Source: Comamonadaceae bacterium (lineage in GTDB: Bacteria > Pseudomonadota > Gammaproteobacteria > Burkholderiales > Rhodocyclaceae). Taken from it: 64,000 nt of DNA. The notes under the pieces are model-generated. The model worked only from the letters and a program-made list of their open reading frames with translations. It was not told the origin of the DNA and did no database searches. Location of the stretch: assembly GCA_029255645.1 (NCBI GenBank), contig JANLJE010000012.1, positions 1 through 64,000 on the forward strand. Direction: 5' to 3'. Both the position numbers and the translations under genes were made by a program. The stretch's first letter is position 1. The number at the start of each line of letters is the position of its first letter. Of this stretch, positions 60,470 to 64,000 are shown in pieces.

Positions 60470-60841
60470 ATGAAGCTTTGCATCGAGCGGGCCGATGCCA
60501 TGTTTTACCCGGATGTGTTTGTGACCTGCGACCCGCGTGACCGGGCGGCGGGGAGCGAGTTGTTCTAGCAGCATCCCCGCCTGGCGGTGGAAATCCTGTC
60601 ACCTTCCACCGCGGCCTTCGACCGGGGCCGCAAGTTCGAGCTGTATCAGCAGATCGACAGCCTGCAGGAATACCTGCTGATCGAGCAGGACCGCCGCCAT
60701 GCGGACCTGTTCAGAAAGAATGGCGAGGGCTTGTGGGTGCGGTAACCGGCGGCCGAGGGCAGCGTGATCCAGCTGGAAAGCCTGGGCGTAAGCCTGACGC
60801 TTGCCAGTCTTTATGAAGATGTGCTGGACCAGCCCGGTTGA
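60470..60841 (+). pseudogene. Decayed Uma2 family gene (two in-frame stops, 5' truncated)
   Basis: Reading in one frame from ATG 60470 to TGA 60841 gives a Uma2-type sequence broken by TAG (60566-60568) and TAA (60743-60745). Recognisable pieces are FYPDVFVTCDPRD, LAVEILSPSTAAFDRGRKFELYQQIDSLQEYLLIEQ and LTLASLYEDV, which align with the intact copies at 22495 and 23265. The first about 70 residues of the family are missing. The frame is otherwise intact with no indel, so decay is recent. It is a diverged relative, not a recent copy, of the duplicated genes. Confidence 0.85.
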
Positions 60842-60981
60842 TGATGATGACTTGCCAATGATGACTTGCGGGGCGATGAGGTGGTTTTTCGGGGCTTCGG
60901 CGGCCCGGTCCTGGGGGCTGCAGGCGTGCGCCGTGAGGTGACGGCGACTGGCTGATCCAATGGGCGCGGACTAGGCCGCCG

Positions 60982-62310
60982 TCAGAACAGCCGCGCCAGG
61001 TAGGCGCCTTCGGCCTCGGCCGGCAGGGGCAGCCAGACCCGGTGGCCGCTGCCGGGGGCGGCCTCCACGGGCTGGCCTGCGGCGTTTTCCATCCGTTCCA
61101 CCTGCACGAAGCGGTTGCCGGCAGGATGCACGATTTCCAGCCGGTCGCCGGTCTCGAAGCGGTTTTTCACGGTCACTTCCATCAGCCCCCGTTCCGGGTC
61201 GAAGCGGCAGGCGTCGCCCACGTACTGGCTGCGGCTGGATTCGGAGTAGCCCTTCAGGTAGTTCTGGTATTCGGCGTCGTGGTGGCGCTGGTAGAAGCCG
61301 TCGGTGTAGCCCCGGTTGGCCAGGTTTTCGAGTCCGGTGAGGAGAGCCGGGTCGAAGGGGCGCCCGGCGATGGCGTCGTCCATGGCGGCGCGGTAGCTCT
61401 GGCAGGTGCGGGCGACGTAGTAGGCGCTCTTGGTGCGGCCTTCGATCTTCAAGGAGTCGATGCCCATTTCCACCAGCTTCGACACATGCTCGATGGCGCG
61501 CAGGTCGCGGGAATTCATGATGTAGGTGCCGTGCTCGTCCTCTTCGATCGGCATCAGCTCGCCGGGGCGGTGTTTTTCTTCCAGCAGCCAGACTTTCTGC
61601 TCGGGCTTGGGCTTGAACAGGCCGGTAACGGCGTTTTCCGAGGGCGCGAGCGTGGGCCGGGCGACGCCGGCGGCGTCTTCCTGGGCCTCGCTCACCTGGT
61701 AGTCCCAGCGGCAGGAGTTGGTGCAGCTGCCCTGGTTCGGGTCGCGGTGGTTGAAGTAGCCAGAGAGCAGGCAGCGGCCGGAGTAGGCGATGCAGAGCGC
61801 GCCATGCACGAATACTTCAAGCTCCATGTCCGGGCATTGCTGGCGGATTTCCGCCACTTCATCGAGGGAGAGTTCCCGGGACAGGATCACCCGGGCCAGG
61901 CCCAGCTTCTTCCAGAATTTGACCGCCGCCCAGTTCACCGTGTTGGCCTGCACCGAGAGGTGGATGGGCATTTCCGGCCAGGCTTCGCGCACCATGTCGA
62001 TCAGGCCCGGGTCGGCCATGATCAGGGCGTCGGGCTGCAGGGCCACGACTTCGGCCATGTCCTTCAGGTAGGTGTGCAGCTTGGCGTTGTGGGGAAAGAT
62101 GTTGCTCACCACGTAGAACTGCCGGCCGGCGGCGTGGGCTTCCTGGATGCCCTGGGCCAGGTTTTCCATGTGGCCGAATTCGTTGTTGCGCACCCTGAGG
62201 GAGTAGCGCGGCTGGCCGGCATACACTGCATCGGCGCCGAAGGCGAAGGCGGTGCGCATCATGGCGAGCGAGCCGGCCGGAGCGAGGAGTTCGGGGGTGT
62301 GGGAGGGCAT
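60982..62310 (-). CDS. trhP: U32 peptidase-family protein, probable tRNA hydroxylation protein TrhP (YegQ)
   Basis: A 442-residue protein. The N-terminus PELLAPAGSLAMMRTAFAFGADAVYAG is the U32 signature start. The middle has FVHGALCIAYSGRCLLSGYF near residue 175, then the cysteines GSCTNSCRWDY of the likely iron-sulfur site. In E. coli the orthologue YegQ/TrhP makes 5-hydroxyuridine at tRNA position 34. ATG 62310 fits the family N-terminus; the frame is open to 62337. It is divergent from the toxin-antitoxin pair, 54 bp away. Confidence 0.87.
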   Translation of the reverse strand: MPSHTPELLAPAGSLAMMRTAFAFGADAVYAGQPRYSLRVRNNEFGHMENLAQGIQEAHAAGRQFYVVSNIFPHNAKLHTYLKDMAEVVALQPDALIMADPGLIDMVREAWPEMPIHLSVQANTVNWAAVKFWKKLGLARVILSRELSLDEVAEIRQQCPDMELEVFVHGALCIAYSGRCLLSGYFNHRDPNQGSCTNSCRWDYQVSEAQEDAAGVARPTLAPSENAVTGLFKPKPEQKVWLLEEKHRPGELMPIEEDEHGTYIMNSRDLRAIEHVSKLVEMGIDSLKIEGRTKSAYYVARTCQSYRAAMDDAIAGRPFDPALLTGLENLANRGYTDGFYQRHHDAEYQNYLKGYSESSRSQYVGDACRFDPERGLMEVTVKNRFETGDRLEIVHPAGNRFVQVERMENAAGQPVEAAPGSGHRVWLPLPAEAEGAYLARLF

Positions 62311-62329
62311 CGGGTAGAATCTTGAAAAA

Positions 62330-62346
62330 ACGAGCATTTTACTCGT
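62330..62346. promoter_or_regulatory. 17-bp palindrome upstream of the toxin-antitoxin pair
   Basis: ACGAG-CATTTTA-CTCGT has perfect 5-bp arms and lies 18 bp upstream of the antitoxin ATG. It fits the operator that a type II antitoxin would bind for autoregulation. It also lies close to the divergent trhP start. Confidence 0.55.
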
Positions 62347-62364
62347 CCCCAGTCAGGAGGCCGT

Positions 62365-62571
62365 ATGGGAACGCAAGAGATCATCGAGCAGGCTTTGAAG
62401 CTCAAGGCAACAGAAAGGTTCGAAATCGTGGAGCAGATTCTGCAGAGTCTCGATAAGCCGGACCAGGAGATTGAACGAATTTGGGCTGACGAAGCCGGGC
62501 GACGGCTCCAGATTCATGATGCGGGGCAGGTCCAGGGCATTCCTCTGGATGAGGCATTGAAGGGCCTCTGA
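62365..62571 (+). CDS. Antitoxin of ParE/RelE-type pair (addiction module protein family)
   Basis: A 68-residue acidic protein of the small addiction-module family (TIGR02574-like): QEIIEQALKLKATERFEIVEQILQSL followed by a short W-containing segment (IERIWADEAGRRLQIH) and a C-terminal GIPLDEAL that would wrap around the toxin. AGGAGG stands 4 bases before the ATG, a very strong ribosome binding site that fits higher antitoxin output. The stop and toxin start overlap in TGATG. Confidence 0.87.
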   Translation: MGTQEIIEQALKLKATERFEIVEQILQSLDKPDQEIERIWADEAGRRLQIHDAGQVQGIPLDEALKGL

Positions 62572-62882
62572 TGCAGCTCATGTTGCTCCCGCTGGCCCGC
62601 CTTGAACTGCAGGAGGGCCGGCAGTATTACGATCTGCAGCAGCCTGGCCTGGGGCAGCGTTGTATTCAGGACTTCAAGGCGGCGGCAAGGCGGATCGTAC
62701 GTTGGCCCCTTGCATGTCCCCTGGAGCGTGGCGAAATACGCAAATGCTTGCTGGAACGTTTTCCCTACAAACTGCTGTATGCGTTGCGGGATGAGAATAT
62801 CCTGATTCTGGCCGTGGCCCACCAGCACCGCCAGCCTGACGACTGGGCTGAGCGCCAGCCCCAGCCCCAGCCCCAGCCTTAA
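62571..62882 (+). CDS. ParE/RelE-family toxin
   Basis: A 103-residue basic protein of the ParE/RelE superfamily. It has the fold's helical hairpin (LARLELQEGRQYYDLQQPGLGQRCIQDF) and the C-terminal strands (KCLLERFPYKLLYALRDENILILAVAHQHRQPDDW). The start codon overlaps the antitoxin stop. The last eight residues are a Gln-Pro repeat made by a 6-bp tandem repeat beyond the usual C-terminus of the family. The target (gyrase or ribosome) cannot be told from sequence. Confidence 0.86.
   Translation: MQLMLLPLARLELQEGRQYYDLQQPGLGQRCIQDFKAAARRIVRWPLACPLERGEIRKCLLERFPYKLLYALRDENILILAVAHQHRQPDDWAERQPQPQPQP
62854..62878 (+). repeat. 6-bp tandem repeat CCCCAG at the toxin C-terminus
   Basis: About four 6-bp units encode Gln-Pro pairs at the end of the toxin. 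Unit length is a multiple of three, so changes in copy number keep the frame. Confidence 0.85.
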
Positions 62883-62918
62883 AGCGGTTCATACCCAGAA
62901 ATCATTCAAAGTCTTTTC

Positions 62919-64000
62919 ATGTCCGAAGAAATCCTCATCAATTTCACGCCCCAGGAAACCCGGGTGGCCGTCATGGCTCAGGGAGTGGTCCAGGAACTGC
63001 ATATCGAACGCACCGGCAGCCGGGGGCTGGTGGGCAATATCTACCTGGGCAAGGTCAGCCGCATCCTGCCCGGCATGCAGTCCGCCTTCATCGAGGTGGG
63101 CCTGGAGCGCACTGCCTTCTTGCATGTGGCCGACATCTGGCAGCCCCGGGACCCGCAGGCCGAGCATGGCCGGGAGGCGCACAAGCCGATCGAGAAAATC
63201 CTTTCGGAAGGCCAGAGCCTGCTGGTGCAGGTGATCAAGGACCCGATGGGGACCAAGGGCGCCCGCCTGTCCACCCAGATTTCCCTGGCCGGGCGGATGC
63301 TGGTGTATCTGCCCCAGGAAAAGCATATCGGCATTTCCCAGCGCATCGAGGACGAGGCGGAGCGGGAATCCCTGCGGACCCGCCTTGCCACCCTGGTGCC
63401 CGAGGACGAGCCCGGCGGCTTCATCGTGCGCACCATGGCCGAAACCGCCAGCGACGCGGAACTGGTGAACGACATTGCCTACCTGAGAAAGTTGTGGCGG
63501 GACATCCGCGACAAGGCCCGGGTTTCCGGTGCGCCCAGCCTCCTCTACCACGAACTGCAGCTGGCCCAGCGGGTGCTGCGGGATTTCGTGAACCCTGAAA
63601 CCGAGAAGATCATCATCGACTCGCGGGAGAACTTCCTGAAGCTGGAGACCTTCGCGGCGGAATACACTCCGGCGGTGAGCCCGCTGCTGGAGCACTACAC
63701 GGGCCAGCGGCCGCTCTTTGATCTGTACGGGGTGGAAGATGAAATCGAAAAGGCCCTGGCCCGGCGGGTGGAGCTCAAGTCCGGCGGCTACCTGATCATC
63801 GACCAGACCGAGGCCATGACCACGGTGGATGTGAACACCGGCGGTTTCGTGGGGCTGCGCAACTTCGACGACACCATCTTCAAGACCAATCTGGAGGCCA
63901 CCCAGACCATCGCCCGGCAATTGCGGCTCCGCAATCTGGGCGGCATCATCATCGTGGATTTCATCGACATGGAGAACCCGGTCCACCGTCAAGCCGTGCT
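62919..64000 (+). CDS. rng: Ribonuclease G, 5' part (runs off the window)
   Basis: The first 360 codons of RNase G, which processes the 5' end of 16S rRNA and decays some mRNAs. ATG 62919 begins ILINFTPQETRVAVM, the family start. An S1 domain follows (about 38-125, GNIYLGKVSRILPGMQSAFIEVG). The catalytic core shows the two metal-binding Asp sites in TTVDVNTGGFVG near residue 306 and IIIVDFIDM near residue 348. The short N-terminus and lack of a RNase E-type arm in view support RNase G. It lies 36 bp downstream of the toxin. The 3' end is outside the window. Confidence 0.92.
   Translation, partial: MSEEILINFTPQETRVAVMAQGVVQELHIERTGSRGLVGNIYLGKVSRILPGMQSAFIEVGLERTAFLHVADIWQPRDPQAEHGREAHKPIEKILSEGQSLLVQVIKDPMGTKGARLSTQISLAGRMLVYLPQEKHIGISQRIEDEAERESLRTRLATLVPEDEPGGFIVRTMAETASDAELVNDIAYLRKLWRDIRDKARVSGAPSLLYHELQLAQRVLRDFVNPETEKIIIDSRENFLKLETFAAEYTPAVSPLLEHYTGQRPLFDLYGVEDEIEKALARRVELKSGGYLIIDQTEAMTTVDVNTGGFVGLRNFDDTIFKTNLEATQTIARQLRLRNLGGIIIVDFIDMENPVHRQAV

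Noticed and set aside
1..64000. tRNA or rRNA genes
   Set aside because: No cloverleaf or rRNA-like conserved stretch was recognised by eye in the non-coding gaps; a tRNA-finding program would be needed to exclude them fully.

Overview
The window is 64 kb of bacterial chromosome. It is mostly very GC-rich, with tightly packed genes that often overlap by 4 bp (ATGA). Gene content points to a betaproteobacterium, perhaps Rhodocyclales-like: homoserine kinase of the APH type, a B12 nucleotide-loop set, MsbA plus heptosyltransferase-type enzymes, UbiB, class I FBPase next to phosphoribulokinase, and type IV pilin. The Calvin-cycle pair suggests a capacity for CO2 fixation. The order-level assignment is inference; no rRNA lies in the window.

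Layout. Positions 1-2.2 kb form an AT-richer accessory stretch with three small genes of unknown function and several short repeats. From 2.28 to 6.28 kb come thrB and the cobalamin genes cobU, cobT, cobS and cobC. From 6.27 to 22.1 kb is a cell-surface polysaccharide/LPS cluster: three GT9 enzymes, several GT4 enzymes, MsbA, an AsnB-type amidotransferase, a polysaccharide deacetylase, an O-antigen ligase-like protein and a WecA-like initiating transferase. From 22.5 to 23.9 kb are two identical copies of a Uma2-family nuclease gene. From 24 to 30.3 kb the sugar cluster continues, but from about 25.9 kb base composition drops and there are signs of recombination: a chimeric gene remnant, GT2 enzymes, methyltransferases and a flippase on the opposite strand.

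From 30.4 to 41.9 kb are an HD-GYP response regulator, prk and fbp, a BamE-like lipoprotein, bluB (which makes the lower ligand attached by the cob genes), a 1062-residue GGDEF sensor, serC, an uncharacterised ATP-grasp protein and a SMUG1-type uracil-DNA glycosylase. From 42 to 56.8 kb are a SWIM-SNF2 helicase, ubiB, a zinc alcohol dehydrogenase, argS, a SPOR protein, dsbA, an NlpC/P60 lipoprotein, a succinate-semialdehyde dehydrogenase, a CDF-like transporter, a sodium:solute symporter and a VanZ-like protein.

From 56.9 to 60.2 kb, reading leftwards, pilin pilA (sigma-54-type promoter and its own terminator) is followed by a multi-TM GT-C-like protein with a TPR tail and then a GtrB/DPM-type polyprenyl-phosphate sugar synthase. 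The order suggests a pilin or surface-protein O-glycosylation cassette and is the most interesting candidate system here. The right end holds a decayed third Uma2 copy, trhP (U32 peptidase family), a ParE-type toxin-antitoxin pair and the 5' part of rng (RNase G). Short tandem arrays with 5-21 bp units recur throughout, both between and inside genes, a signature of slippage expansion.
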